DNA of 64,000 nucleotides from positions 4,421,001 to 4,485,000 of the forward strand of contig NZ_CP084541.1 in the NCBI RefSeq assembly GCF_020410765.1. The letters run 5' to 3'. Of the stretch, positions 1 to 8,343 are shown piece by piece. Made by a program: the position numbers and the translations under genes. The notes under the pieces were generated by a model. The model was not told the DNA's origin. It searched no databases and worked only from the letters and a program-made list of their open reading frames with translations. How positions within the stretch are numbered: position 1 is the stretch's first letter; each line of letters starts with the position of its first letter. The DNA comes from Streptomyces marincola (lineage in GTDB: Bacteria; Actinomycetota; Actinomycetes; Streptomycetales; Streptomycetaceae).

Positions 1-30
1 CGTTCCGGGTGTTGTTGGCAGCATGGCCGC

Positions 31-1536
31 GTGCGACACGTTCTCCGGTACCTCGCCCCGCTCGGCGGTGCCCGCCGCCGCTGGTTCCTGGAGGGCATGC
101 TCGCCGCCGGGCTCGGCCTCGCGGCGATCGCCGTGCTCGTCCTGCTGCTGTGGACCCTCTCGTCCCACCCGGACAGCGGCGTCGGCGGCGCGCTGCGCCT
201 GGCCGCCGACCTGTGGCTGCTGGCCCACGGCGCCGACCTCACGCGTGCCGCGACGGACGGCGGGCCGCCGGCCCCCGTCGGTGTCACGCCGCTGCTGCTC
301 ACCGTGCTGCCGCTGTGGCTGCTGCGCCGCGCGGTCGGCGTGTGCGACTGGTCGCCGCAGCCGGGCCAGGGCGCGCTCGCCGCGCTGTGGATCTCCTGCG
401 GCTACCTCGCCGTCGCCGCGGCGGTCGTCCCGCACACCGCGCCCGCCGCCCTCTCCGCCGACCCGCTCAGCGCGCTCGCCCACCTGCCGCTGTTCGCGCT
501 CGCCGTCACCCTCGCCGCCGCCTTCGCCATCAGCGGCCCGCCCCTCGCGGCGCCCGCCGACGGAACGGGCCCCTTCGACGGGCGCCGCCTCGTGGCCGCC
601 GGGCGCATCGCGCTGACCGGCCTCGGCGCCTGCTGCGCCGCGGGGGCGCTGCTGTTCCTCCTCGGGTTCGCGCAGGGAGCCCACCGCGCGCAGGACGCGC
701 TGGGACAGCTGGGCCCCGACTGGGCCGGCCGCCTCGCGGTGCTGTGCCTCGCCGTCGCCCTGCTGCCCAACGCCGTCGTGTGGGCCACGGCCTGGGGGCT
801 CGGCCCCGGTTTCACGCTCGGCGCGGGCAGCGCCGTCACCCCGGCGGCCGTCACCGGGACCGCCCCCGACCTGCCGCCGTTCCCGCTGCTCGCCGCGCTG
901 CCGGCCGGCGCGGCCTGGCCGTGGGCCGCCGCGCTCGTCCCGGTGGCCGCCGCCACGTCGGTGGCGTGGGCCACCGCGCGCGCCGCGGTGCCCGACCGCG
1001 GCCGGCGCGCCACCGCAGCGGGCTGGGGCGGCACCGTCCTGACCGTGCTGCTCGCCGGCTGCGGCGCCGGCGCCGCGCTCGGCCTGCTCGCGGCGCTGGC
1101 CGGCGGGCCGCTCGGCACCGGCGCGCTCGCCGCGTTCGGTCCTGATCCGGTGCCGACGGCCCTGGCCGCCGCCGTCTGGACCGCCGTGCCCGCCGTGCCG
1201 CTCGCCCTCGCGCTGCGCCTGTGGCGGCTGCGCCGGACGCGCTGGGCCAGGGCCGGCGCGGGCCGCGCCGTGGCGCGCGCCGCGCGGCTGCGCCCCACAC
1301 GCCGGCGCGAAGCGGCGCCGACCGGCGCGCGGCGCCGCTTCGCGCTCAGGCGCGGACGCCGCGGCCGGGCGCCCTCCGACGGCTGGCACACCACCGGTGC
1401 CCGCAGGACGCGCTGGGCGGCCCTCAAGAAGTCCTCGGGAACGCTCGTCCCCGAACTCCCCGACCCCGGGGACCCGGCGGGCCGCCCCGGCGCGTCCCGG
1501 CCGGCGGCCACCGACGAGCCCGCGCCCCGCCCCTGA
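31..1536 (+). CDS. DUF6350 family polytopic membrane protein (5' end uncertain)
   Basis: This is a multi-spanning membrane protein of the DUF6350 type that sits upstream of purN in streptomycetes; its function is unknown, although it is sometimes named a cell-division membrane protein. About ten Ala/Leu/Val-rich hydrophobic segments fill residues 20-400. A recognisable family signature, PDSGVGGALRLAADLWLLAHG, lies near residue 50. The last ~100 residues are an Arg-rich, Pro-rich tail expected to be cytoplasmic. The reading frame stays open to the left edge of the window, and the GTG used here has no clear Shine-Dalgarno, so the true start may lie outside. It converges on the next gene across a strong hairpin. 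Confidence 0.75.
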   Translation: MRHVLRYLAPLGGARRRWFLEGMLAAGLGLAAIAVLVLLLWTLSSHPDSGVGGALRLAADLWLLAHGADLTRAATDGGPPAPVGVTPLLLTVLPLWLLRRAVGVCDWSPQPGQGALAALWISCGYLAVAAAVVPHTAPAALSADPLSALAHLPLFALAVTLAAAFAISGPPLAAPADGTGPFDGRRLVAAGRIALTGLGACCAAGALLFLLGFAQGAHRAQDALGQLGPDWAGRLAVLCLAVALLPNAVVWATAWGLGPGFTLGAGSAVTPAAVTGTAPDLPPFPLLAALPAGAAWPWAAALVPVAAATSVAWATARAAVPDRGRRATAAGWGGTVLTVLLAGCGAGAALGLLAALAGGPLGTGALAAFGPDPVPTALAAAVWTAVPAVPLALALRLWRLRRTRWARAGAGRAVARAARLRPTRRREAAPTGARRRFALRRGRRGRAPSDGWHTTGARRTRWAALKKSSGTLVPELPDPGDPAGRPGASRPAATDEPAPRP

Positions 1537-1589
1537 ACGGCGGCGGGCCCCGGCGGAACGGGGAAACGTTCCGCCGGGGCCCGCCGTTC
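1535..1589. terminator. bidirectional hairpin terminator between converging genes
   Basis: Two near-perfect inverted arms (1535-1560 and 1567-1589, one 3-base bulge) flank the loop GGGAAA. The hairpin begins at the stop codon of the DUF6350 gene and lies just beyond the 3' end of the converging gene. It has no strong U-tract, which is usual for actinobacterial terminators. Confidence 0.8.
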
Positions 1590-1604
1590 AGGCGTACCGG
1601 CGCC

Positions 1605-2354
1605 TCAGTCCTGCTCGCCCAGTATCGAGCGGAGCTGGCTGGGCAGCAGCTCCTCGCACGTCTCGCGCGACGGGGTGGTCAGCGCGTCGCTCGTGCAGTC
1701 GAAGTAGTCCTTGTAGACCAGCTGAACGGTGTAGGTCGCCGCGACGATCATGAGCGCGGCCGAGGCCAGCACGATGCCCGACACCGCCGCCGCGAACTGC
1801 GGACGCGGCTCGCGCCCGCCCGGGCCCCGGCCGGCCCGGCCCCCGCCGCCCGGCGGCTCCGCCGCACCCGCACCCGCCGCGTCCGGCCGCCGCTCGCCGC
1901 CGTCCGCGGACTCCTTCGGCCCGCCGCGCAGCGCGCTGATGCCCCAGTACAGGGCGAGGGCGCCGAGCAGCAGCGCCAGCCACTCCCAGCCGAGCAGCCC
2001 GCCGAAGAGGCCCCACATGCCGGCGAGCACCGCGTACCGCGCGTGCCGCTGCGCCGGGTCGGACGGGTCCCACCTGGGGCCGCCGGGGCCCCCGGGTCTG
2101 CGCTCCTGGTCACCCGGCGGCTCGCCGAACCCGCCATTCTGCCGCTTCGGCTGACGCCGGCTCCACTGGCTGCCCCAGCGCTGCCGCTGGCCCTCGTCCC
2201 GGTCCCCTTCGCCCTGCCGGTCGTCGCCGTCCCGGCCCTCGGGCCGACGCGGTCGCCACGGCCTGTCCTGCTGTCCCTCGGGCGGCGGCGCGAAGGGATT
2301 GTCCTCCTCGCTATTCCGGTCCTGCTGGCCGGCAGCGCGACGTGGCTCCGTCAT
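1605..2354 (-). CDS. conserved two-TM membrane protein with disordered N-terminus
   Basis: I do not recognise a named family. The first ~115 residues are Gln/Arg/Pro/Glu-rich and look disordered and cytoplasmic. One or two hydrophobic stretches follow at about residues 120-155 (GMWGLFGGLLGWEWLALLL). A Gly/Pro/Glu linker separates these from a single transmembrane helix near residues 188-215 (SGIVLASAALMIVAATYTVQ). The C-terminal ~35 residues carry two cysteines (DYFDCTSD and RETCEE), which could form a disulphide if extracellular. The gene is divergent from purN and convergent with the DUF6350 gene, an arrangement I recall from other streptomycetes. Confidence 0.75.
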   Translation of the reverse strand: MTEPRRAAGQQDRNSEEDNPFAPPPEGQQDRPWRPRRPEGRDGDDRQGEGDRDEGQRQRWGSQWSRRQPKRQNGGFGEPPGDQERRPGGPGGPRWDPSDPAQRHARYAVLAGMWGLFGGLLGWEWLALLLGALALYWGISALRGGPKESADGGERRPDAAGAGAAEPPGGGGRAGRGPGGREPRPQFAAAVSGIVLASAALMIVAATYTVQLVYKDYFDCTSDALTTPSRETCEELLPSQLRSILGEQD

Positions 2355-2507
2355 CGTTGTCGTCGAGTCTCCCTCTTAGGTGCCGGACCGCTCCGCAGGC
2401 GCCGGTGCCTTCGACCGTACCTGGCCCGGGCCCAACCGGGGCACGGGGGGCGTGGGGCGTACCGGTATCGTTGCGGCTCCCGGCCCCCTCCGAGAAAGAC
2501 CCCGATC

Positions 2508-3152
2508 GTGGCTGCTGCCCCCGAGCGTACGTCTCCGGCGCGCGTCGTCGTCCTCGTCTCCGGCTCGGGCACCAATCTCCAGGCCCTCCTCGACGCGGCG
2601 GCGGAACGGGACCCGGCCGGCCGGCCCTACGGCGCCGAGGTGGTGGCCGTCGGGGCCGACCGGGACGGCATCGAGGGGCTGCGGCGCGCCGAGCGGGCCG
2701 GGGTGCCCACGTTCGTGACGCGCGTGCGCGACCACGCCACCCGCGCCGAGTGGGACCTGGCCCTGGCCGACGCGGTCGCCGCGCACCGGCCCGACCTGGT
2801 GGTGTCGGCCGGGTTCATGAAGATCGTGGGGGCCGCGTTCCTGTCCGCGTTCGGCGGACGGACCATCAACACCCACCCGGCGCTGCTGCCGAGCTTCCCC
2901 GGCGCGCACGGGGTGCGCGACGCCCTCGCGCACGGCGCGAAGGTCACCGGTTGCACGGTCCACTTCATGGACGCCGGCGTGGACTCAGGACCGATCATCG
3001 CCCAGGAGGCGGTGGCGATCCATGAGGAGGACGACGAGGAAACGCTGCACGAGCGCATCAAGGACGTCGAGCGGCGCCTCCTCGTCGACGTCGTGGGCCG
3101 CCTCGCCCGCGACGGATACAGGATCGAGGGACGGAAGGTGCATATCCCGTGA
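2508..3152 (+). CDS. purN: phosphoribosylglycinamide formyltransferase (GART)
   Basis: PurN transfers a formyl group from 10-formyl-THF to GAR to make FGAR, the third step of cytosolic purine synthesis. The 214-residue protein has the usual length. It opens with the phosphate-binding loop VSGSGTN (residues 17-23) and keeps the catalytic Asn121/His123 (NTHPALLPSFPGAH) and Asp159 (DAGVDSGP). I chose the GTG at 2508, preceded by GAGAAAG, because the family core begins about ten residues later, although the frame is open far upstream. The stop overlaps the purH start by four bases, so the two are translationally coupled. FolD nearby makes the folate cofactor. Confidence 0.95.
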   Translation: MAAAPERTSPARVVVLVSGSGTNLQALLDAAAERDPAGRPYGAEVVAVGADRDGIEGLRRAERAGVPTFVTRVRDHATRAEWDLALADAVAAHRPDLVVSAGFMKIVGAAFLSAFGGRTINTHPALLPSFPGAHGVRDALAHGAKVTGCTVHFMDAGVDSGPIIAQEAVAIHEEDDEETLHERIKDVERRLLVDVVGRLARDGYRIEGRKVHIP

Positions 3153-4720
3153 CCGCGGAAGAGACGAGGCGGCCCATCCGCCGCGCGCTGGTCAGCGTCT
3201 ACGACAAGACCGGCCTTGAGGAGCTGGCGGGAGGGCTCCACGCGGCCGGGGTGCGGATCGTGTCGACCGGCTCGACGGCGGCACGGATCGCCGCGGCCGG
3301 CGTGCCGGTCACGCCGGTGGAGGAGCTGACCGGCTTCCCCGAGTGCCTGGACGGCCGGGTCAAGACGCTGCACCCGCGCGTGCACGCCGGGCTCCTGGCC
3401 GACCAGCGGCTCGCGGGGCACCGGGAGCAGCTCGACGAGCTGGGCATCGAGCCGTTCGACCTGGTCGTCGGCAACCTCTACCCGTTCCGGCTGACCGTCG
3501 AGTCCGGCGCGTCGCCCGACGAGTGCGTGGAGCAGATCGACATCGGCGGCCCCGCGATGCTGCGCGCCGCCGCCAAGAACCACCCCTCGGTCGCGGTCGT
3601 CACCGACCCCGCGCGCTACCAGGACGTGCTGACCGCGGCGGCCGGCGGCGGCTTCACGCTGGAGGAGCGGCGGCGGCTGGCCGCGCAGGCGTTCGCCCAC
3701 ACCGCCTCCTACGACGCGGCGGTGGCCGCGTGGTTCGCCCGCCTGGACGCGCCCGCCCCGGCGGCGGACGAGCCGTTCGCGGAACGCGCCGACCTGGCGT
3801 TCTCGCTCGACCGCGTGCTGCGGTACGGGGAGAACCCGCACCAGGCCGCCGCGCTCTACGCCGACGGCTCGGGCACGGGCCTCGCGGCGGCCGAGCAGCT
3901 GCACGGCAAGGAGATGTCGTACAACAACTACGTGGACACCGAGGCGGCCCGCCGGGCGGCCTACGACCACGACGAGCCGTGCGTCGCGATCATCAAGCAC
4001 AGCAACCCGTGCGGCATCGCGGTGGGCGAGGACGTCGCCGAGGCGCACCGCAAGGCGCACGCCTGCGACCCGCTGTCCGCCTTCGGCGGTGTCATCGCCG
4101 TGAACCGGCCGGTGTCGGTGGCCATGGCGGAGCAGGTCGCGGAGATCTTCACCGAGGTCATCGTGGCGCCCGCCTACGAGGACGGCGCGGTCGAGGCGCT
4201 GGCCCGCAAGAAGAACATCCGCGTGCTGCGCTGCCCCGGGGCGCCGGCCGCCGCCACCGAGTACCGGCCCGTCGACGGCGGCGCGCTCGTGCAGGTGGCC
4301 GACCGGCTCCAGGCGCCGGGGGACGACCCGGCGGCCTGGGAACTCGTCTCGGGCGAGCCGCTGCCGGAAGCGGAGCTGGCGCAGCTCGCGTTCGCCTGGC
4401 GCGCGTGCCGGGCCGTGAAGTCCAACGCGATCCTGCTGGCCAAGGACGGCGCCACGGTCGGCGTCGGCATGGGCCAGGTCAACCGCGTCGACTCGGCCAG
4501 GCTCGCGGTGCAGCGGGCGGGCGAGGAGCGCGCCGCGGGCGCGTACGCCGCGTCGGACGCGTTCTTCCCGTTCCCCGACGGCCTTGAGGTGCTGACCGCG
4601 GCGGGCGTGCGGGCCGTCGTGCAGCCGGGCGGCTCGGTGCGCGACGAGCAGGTGATCGAGGCGGCCCGCGCGGCCTCGGTCACGATGTACCTCACCGGGA
4701 CCCGGCACTTCTTCCACTGA
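3149..4720 (+). CDS. purH: bifunctional AICAR transformylase / IMP cyclohydrolase
   Basis: PurH formylates AICAR and cyclises FAICAR to IMP, the last two steps of purine synthesis. At 523 residues it is full length. The N-terminal MGS-like cyclohydrolase domain (to ~150) contains the signature KTLHPRVHAGLL. The C-terminal transformylase domain contains the catalytic Lys283-His284 in IIKHSNPCG, and SYNNYVD and SDAFFPFPDGLE are also conserved. It starts with GTG inside the purN stop (GTGA), giving a purNH operon. PurN and PurH consume the same cofactor, 10-formyl-THF. Confidence 0.97.
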   Translation: MTAEETRRPIRRALVSVYDKTGLEELAGGLHAAGVRIVSTGSTAARIAAAGVPVTPVEELTGFPECLDGRVKTLHPRVHAGLLADQRLAGHREQLDELGIEPFDLVVGNLYPFRLTVESGASPDECVEQIDIGGPAMLRAAAKNHPSVAVVTDPARYQDVLTAAAGGGFTLEERRRLAAQAFAHTASYDAAVAAWFARLDAPAPAADEPFAERADLAFSLDRVLRYGENPHQAAALYADGSGTGLAAAEQLHGKEMSYNNYVDTEAARRAAYDHDEPCVAIIKHSNPCGIAVGEDVAEAHRKAHACDPLSAFGGVIAVNRPVSVAMAEQVAEIFTEVIVAPAYEDGAVEALARKKNIRVLRCPGAPAAATEYRPVDGGALVQVADRLQAPGDDPAAWELVSGEPLPEAELAQLAFAWRACRAVKSNAILLAKDGATVGVGMGQVNRVDSARLAVQRAGEERAAGAYAASDAFFPFPDGLEVLTAAGVRAVVQPGGSVRDEQVIEAARAASVTMYLTGTRHFFH

Positions 4721-4754
4721 TCCCGCCGGGCCCCGGCCCGGGTCCTGCTCCGGC

Positions 4755-5024
4755 TCAGTGCCTGGGCCGGTGCAGGAGCCCGACGAGGACGTCGTGCAGC
4801 ACCTCGTGGTCGCGCGGGTCGTGCAGCCGGTACGGCCCGCCCTCCACGGTGTACCACTCGTCCGCTCCGGCGTAGCGGATGCGGAGGGTGAGGGCCCCGT
4901 CGGGCCCCGCCGCGGTGTGGAGTTCGAGTTCGCCGGTGACGACCCCGACCTCCTTCGTCATCACGCCGCCGCGCGGCGCGGTGAACACGGAGTACTTCTC
5001 GGTCATGTCGCTCATGGTGGCCAT
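4755..5024 (-). CDS. small conserved hypothetical protein
   Basis: An 89-residue protein that I recognise only as a short conserved streptomycete hypothetical. It is soluble, with no membrane segment. The central region (ELELHTAAGPDGALTLRI, then ADEWYTVEGGPYRL) reads like a small beta-sheet domain, and an acidic/His-containing helix (DHEVLHDVLVGLL) closes the protein. Three in-frame ATGs at 5024, 5015 and 5006 are possible starts. The first has GGAATAG upstream on the minus strand and is used here; MTEKYSVFTAPRG is where conservation probably begins. It lies between purH and folD and converges on purH. Confidence 0.65.
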   Translation of the reverse strand: MATMSDMTEKYSVFTAPRGGVMTKEVGVVTGELELHTAAGPDGALTLRIRYAGADEWYTVEGGPYRLHDPRDHEVLHDVLVGLLHRPRH

Positions 5025-5252
5025 GCCGCTATTCCAGCAGGGAACGGCTCCCGCGCCGCGCATTCCGCGCGCCCCCGCCGCCGCGCGTCGCTGCGGCGGG
5101 GGCGGGCCCGCTTTCCGTCCGGCCCGGTGCGTTGCTTCCGCATGACCGCCGCGGACCGTTCCGGGCTCGTCGCATGCCTGATCGTGACCGGTTCCCTGCG
5201 GTGGCCGGGGGCGGATTGGTGGCCGGGGCGGGCCATCCGCGAGGATGGGGGC

Positions 5253-6110
5253 ATGAGTGCCGAGATTCTCGATGGCAAGGCCACCGCAGCCGCGATCAAG
5301 TCCGACCTGACCACGCGCGTCGCAGCCCTGAAGGAGCGCGGCGTCACCCCAGGACTCGGCACGCTGCTCGTGGGCGACGACGTGGGCAGCCAGAAGTACG
5401 TGGCGGGCAAGCACCGCGACTGCGCGGCCGTCGGGATCGCCTCGATCCAGCGCGAGCTGCCCGCGACGGCGTCGCAGGCGGAGGTCGAGGCGGTCGTCCG
5501 CGAGCTGAACGAGGACCCGGCCTGCACCGGCTACCTGGTCCAGCTGCCGCTGCCCCGCGGCATCGACGTCAACCGCGTGCTCGAACTGGTCGATCCGGCC
5601 AAGGACGCCGACGGCCTCCACCCCACCAACCTCGGGCGCCTGGTGCTCGGTGAGCCGGCCCCGCTGCCGTGCACGCCCAACGGCATCATCACGCTCCTGC
5701 GCCGCTACGGCGTCGCCATCGCCGGGGCGCACGTGGTCGTCGTCGGCCGCGGCGTGACGGTCGGCAGGTCGCTGCCGCTGATGCTGACCCGCCGCAGCGA
5801 GAACGCGACGGTGACGCAGGTGCACACCGGCACCCGCGAGGTGTCCGAGCACCTGCGGCGGGCCGACATCGTGGTGGCCGCGGCCGGCGTGCCGCACCTG
5901 GTGAAGCCCGAGGACATCAAGCCGGGCGCCGCCGTGCTCGACGTCGGTGTCAGCCGCGACGAGCACGGCAAGATCGTCGGGGACGTGCACCCCGGCGTCG
6001 CCGAGGTCGCCGGCTGGCTCTCGCCCAACCCGGGCGGCGTCGGCCCGATGACCCGCGCGATGCTGCTCCAGAACGTCGTGGAGGCCGCCGAGCGCGCGGC
6101 CGAGGGCTGA
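5253..6110 (+). CDS. folD: methylenetetrahydrofolate dehydrogenase / cyclohydrolase
   Basis: FolD interconverts 5,10-methylene-, 5,10-methenyl- and 10-formyl-THF using NADP, supplying the formyl donor used by PurN and PurH. The protein is 285 residues, the family norm. The active-site pair Tyr49...Lys53 lies in QKYVAGKHRDC. The folate-site segment VQLPLPRGID and the NADP-binding segment VVGRGVTVGRSLP are intact, and GGVGPMTRAMLLQN ends the catalytic core. The ATG follows a good ribosome site (GAGGATGGGG). Confidence 0.96.
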   Translation: MSAEILDGKATAAAIKSDLTTRVAALKERGVTPGLGTLLVGDDVGSQKYVAGKHRDCAAVGIASIQRELPATASQAEVEAVVRELNEDPACTGYLVQLPLPRGIDVNRVLELVDPAKDADGLHPTNLGRLVLGEPAPLPCTPNGIITLLRRYGVAIAGAHVVVVGRGVTVGRSLPLMLTRRSENATVTQVHTGTREVSEHLRRADIVVAAAGVPHLVKPEDIKPGAAVLDVGVSRDEHGKIVGDVHPGVAEVAGWLSPNPGGVGPMTRAMLLQNVVEAAERAAEG

Positions 6111-6131
6111 GGCGGGGGGAGCGGCGTTCTC

Positions 6132-6545
6132 ATGGTCGCGAACGGCGCCGCGTGGCGCAGGCGGCGCAGGATCGCGGACAAGTACCCGACGCGCGGCACC
6201 GCGCGGCCCGAGGGCGGGCGGCGCAGCGCGGGCGGTGACGCCCCGGCCGCGCTGCGGCAGTGGCCGTTCCTGCTCGTCCTCGGCACGGTGCTCGCCGGAC
6301 TGCTGATCACGCTGGCCGACTTCCGCATCGGCCTGCTCGTCGTGGGCGGGGGGCTGCTCGGCGGCGCCCCGCTGCGCGTGTGGGTGCCGGACGTCGGGAT
6401 GCTCGCGGTCAGGTCCAGGTTCACCGACGTGGTGACGTACACGGTGCTCGGCAGCGCGATCGTGCTGCTGACGCTGATGGCGGAGCCTGACCCGTGGCTG
6501 GAAGTGCCCTTCCTGAGCGACGTGCTGCGGTTCTCCGCCGGCTGA
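6132..6545 (+). CDS. DUF3017 family membrane protein
   Basis: A 137-residue protein of unknown function, the usual downstream partner of folD in streptomycetes. A basic N-terminus (residues 1-40) is followed by three hydrophobic helices at about 45-62, 66-88 and 98-115, which is the DUF3017 layout. It begins 21 bp after folD and is probably co-transcribed with it. It is the last gene of the core block before the low-GC island. Confidence 0.8.
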   Translation: MVANGAAWRRRRRIADKYPTRGTARPEGGRRSAGGDAPAALRQWPFLLVLGTVLAGLLITLADFRIGLLVVGGGLLGGAPLRVWVPDVGMLAVRSRFTDVVTYTVLGSAIVLLTLMAEPDPWLEVPFLSDVLRFSAG

Positions 6546-6599
6546 TCCGGCCGGCGCCGGGGCTGGAGAAAGTCCTGGTGAAGGTCTGGATCATGGAGA

Positions 6600-6669
6600 G
6601 GTCGCGATTGGATTCGAACCAATGTAAGCCGCTTTGCAGGCGGCTCCCTAGCCACTCGGGCACACGACC
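6600..6669 (-). tRNA. tRNA-Cys (anticodon GCA), divergent sequence
   Basis: Read on the minus strand, the 70 bases fold completely: a 7-bp acceptor stem (GGTCGTG/CGCGACC with one G-U pair), a 3-bp D stem, an anticodon stem GCCGC/GCGGC with loop CTGCAAA (anticodon GCA), a 4-base variable loop, and a T arm ATTGG-TTCGAAT-CCAAT. The 3' CCA is not encoded. The architecture is that of streptomycete tRNA-Cys, but the A/T-containing T stem and the acceptor stem differ from the standard housekeeping copy as I remember it. It stands at the left edge of the low-GC island, with its 3' end facing the core genes. Confidence 0.93.
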
Positions 6670-7027
6670 AAAGAGGGCAGCGGAAATTCCCGACTGCGGG
6701 GCTGCGAACGTCGCGTCGCGCTGATGAAGGTACATCGACGGAAGCCGGCTCCGTCAATGGCTGTCCGAATGCTGAAACATTGCAGCAGTGTGAACTGGCC
6801 AACTCTGAGCGCCGTGGCTCGTTTTCGTCGGTTGAATCTTGCCAATCCGCGATCGGCGCTGTTAGGTTCTGCCTTCCTCCGGTCCATTCGCGTCGGAACC
6901 ATGAGAACGAAACAGCGTCGTTCGTAGCGAGTGAGGGTCCATACGGCTCCATGAATTGAGCCGGCCTCCCGACGTATGCACCTCTGAGAACCATTCCGCA
7001 GGAAAGCACAAGTAGGGGAGTTGTGTC
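6670..7027. other. non-coding spacer, probable island promoter region
   Basis: About 360 bp without a convincing gene. Base composition is much less GC-rich than the surroundings. It separates the 5' end of tRNA-Cys (minus strand) from the first island gene (plus strand), so both promoters should lie here. A purine-rich GGGGAG at 7014-7019 serves as ribosome site for the TTG at 7028. I see no T-box specifier or other named riboswitch core. Confidence 0.5.
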
Positions 7028-8266
7028 TTGACAGCACTGTCGGAATCGTGGCTTAGCGGTATCAATCTGAAGCTCATCGCCGACCAGGTGGGTACGCCCG
7101 TCTTCATCTACAGCGAGGGTCAGTTCCGCAAGAACCTGGCTCGCTTACGGAAGGCCGCAGACGGCGCAGGTCTCGGCGAGCGGGTCGAATTCTACATTCC
7201 GTTTTTCCCGAACTCGAACCCGCATCACCTCGCGCCTCTCAAGGAGCTGGACGGCTTCGGTGTCCTGGTCCAGCTGCCCAGTGAGTACAGACTCCTGCGT
7301 GCTCACGGGTTCGACAAGTTCATCGTGTCCCCGGGGCACGTGTCCGACGAAGAGATCAGCTTCTGGGACAGCACGCGCTGTTCCACGTTCCTCGCCAGCC
7401 TGGACGAGGTGGCGCATTCCCTGGCCACGCACGCACCGTCCATCAGCGTTCGCGTCGACTCCCTCGACTCAGGCAAGCCCGGCGTCAAGTACGGGGAGCT
7501 GGAGCGGCTTTCGAACCTGCTGCGGGAGTACGACCGGGACCTCGACTGCGTCGAGGTGTACTGCGGCAGCGGCAACTCGCTCGACGACATGGTCCGTACG
7601 GTCGAGGAGATGTTCGAGGTTTTCCAGAAGTACTTCCCCACCGCCCGGGGCATCAACTTCGCCGGCGGCCACGGCTTCGACTACGACGCTCACGCGGAAG
7701 CGGACAAGCACTTCGACTGGTCGCTCTACTTCCGTCGGCTCGCCGATGCCGCCCGGCGTATGGGCATCCCCGACGACGTGACGTTCCTCTTCGAACCCGC
7801 TCGTGACGTCCTCGCGGACACGGGCGCGCTGCTGATGTCGGTGGAACGTTCCGTCATCACCACCCCCGTCTCGTCCATCGTGGTCACCGACGGATGCCGG
7901 ATGCTCATGCCCTCGGCTCAGCTGAGGAACCGTGGCCACAACACCGCGTTCCTCGACCAGGACATGCGCGAGATCGTCAACGAGCGGGGCATCAGCGCTG
8001 CTGTCCGGGGCCGCACGATCCTGCGCAACGACTACCTGCTGCCGGGTGAGGTCCACGTCCCGGAGGGGGTCGACGCGACGAGCTACATGGTCATTCTCGA
8101 CACCGGGGCGTACTGCGCCACCCAGCACATGGAATTCCTGAACGTACCGCCGGCCGCCGAGGTTCTGGTGAACAGCGACGGGTCCGTGGACCTGATCACC
8201 GCGGCCGGCGACGAACTCGACAAGTGGCGCAACCTTCTTGAGGAGAAGCAGCGGGTCAGGAGCTGA
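7028..8266 (+). CDS. PLP fold-III (DAP/ornithine decarboxylase-like) protein lacking the Schiff-base Lys
   Basis: The 412-residue protein follows the two-domain LysA-type layout: a TIM barrel from about residue 20 to 280 and a C-terminal beta domain. Family landmarks are GTPVFIYSE at the start, VKYGELE, GGHGFDY, EPAR at 256-259 and GAY at 360-362. The position normally held by the PLP lysine (YAxKA) reads FYIPFFPNSN at residues 55-64, with Pro58 where Lys is expected by my eye alignment. The stacking-His segment reads VYCGSG (177-182), and the CESGD motif is replaced by TILRND. It may be a pseudoenzyme or have a different chemistry. The start is TTG with GGGGAG upstream. It is the first gene of the island operon. 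Confidence 0.72.
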   Translation: MTALSESWLSGINLKLIADQVGTPVFIYSEGQFRKNLARLRKAADGAGLGERVEFYIPFFPNSNPHHLAPLKELDGFGVLVQLPSEYRLLRAHGFDKFIVSPGHVSDEEISFWDSTRCSTFLASLDEVAHSLATHAPSISVRVDSLDSGKPGVKYGELERLSNLLREYDRDLDCVEVYCGSGNSLDDMVRTVEEMFEVFQKYFPTARGINFAGGHGFDYDAHAEADKHFDWSLYFRRLADAARRMGIPDDVTFLFEPARDVLADTGALLMSVERSVITTPVSSIVVTDGCRMLMPSAQLRNRGHNTAFLDQDMREIVNERGISAAVRGRTILRNDYLLPGEVHVPEGVDATSYMVILDTGAYCATQHMEFLNVPPAAEVLVNSDGSVDLITAAGDELDKWRNLLEEKQRVRS

Positions 8267-8343
8267 CGTCGGTCGTGGAGCCGAACGGTCCGTAGTTCTT
8301 GCGGGTTCTCAGCCCGGACATCTCGGTCACACAGGAGATCCTC

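Noticed and set aside
402..1511. Long open frame on the minus strand opposite the DUF6350 gene
   Set aside because: Its product is Ala/Arg/Ser-rich with no family features and mirrors the plus-strand gene. Such antisense open frames are expected at this GC content.
1221..2507. Upstream extension of the purN frame
   Set aside because: The frame is open but crosses two other genes and encodes Arg/Pro-rich sequence. The GTG at 2508 with a ribosome site gives the normal PurN length.
6600..6669. tRNA-Cys as integration (att) site of a mobile element
   Set aside because: The tRNA 3' end faces away from the island, I saw no integrase gene, and no repeat of the tRNA 3' sequence was found near 16 kb.
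6880..7027. T-box or other riboswitch before the island operon
   Set aside because: No AGGGTGGNACCGCG-type antiterminator element or clear specifier stem was found, although the region is non-coding and less GC-rich.
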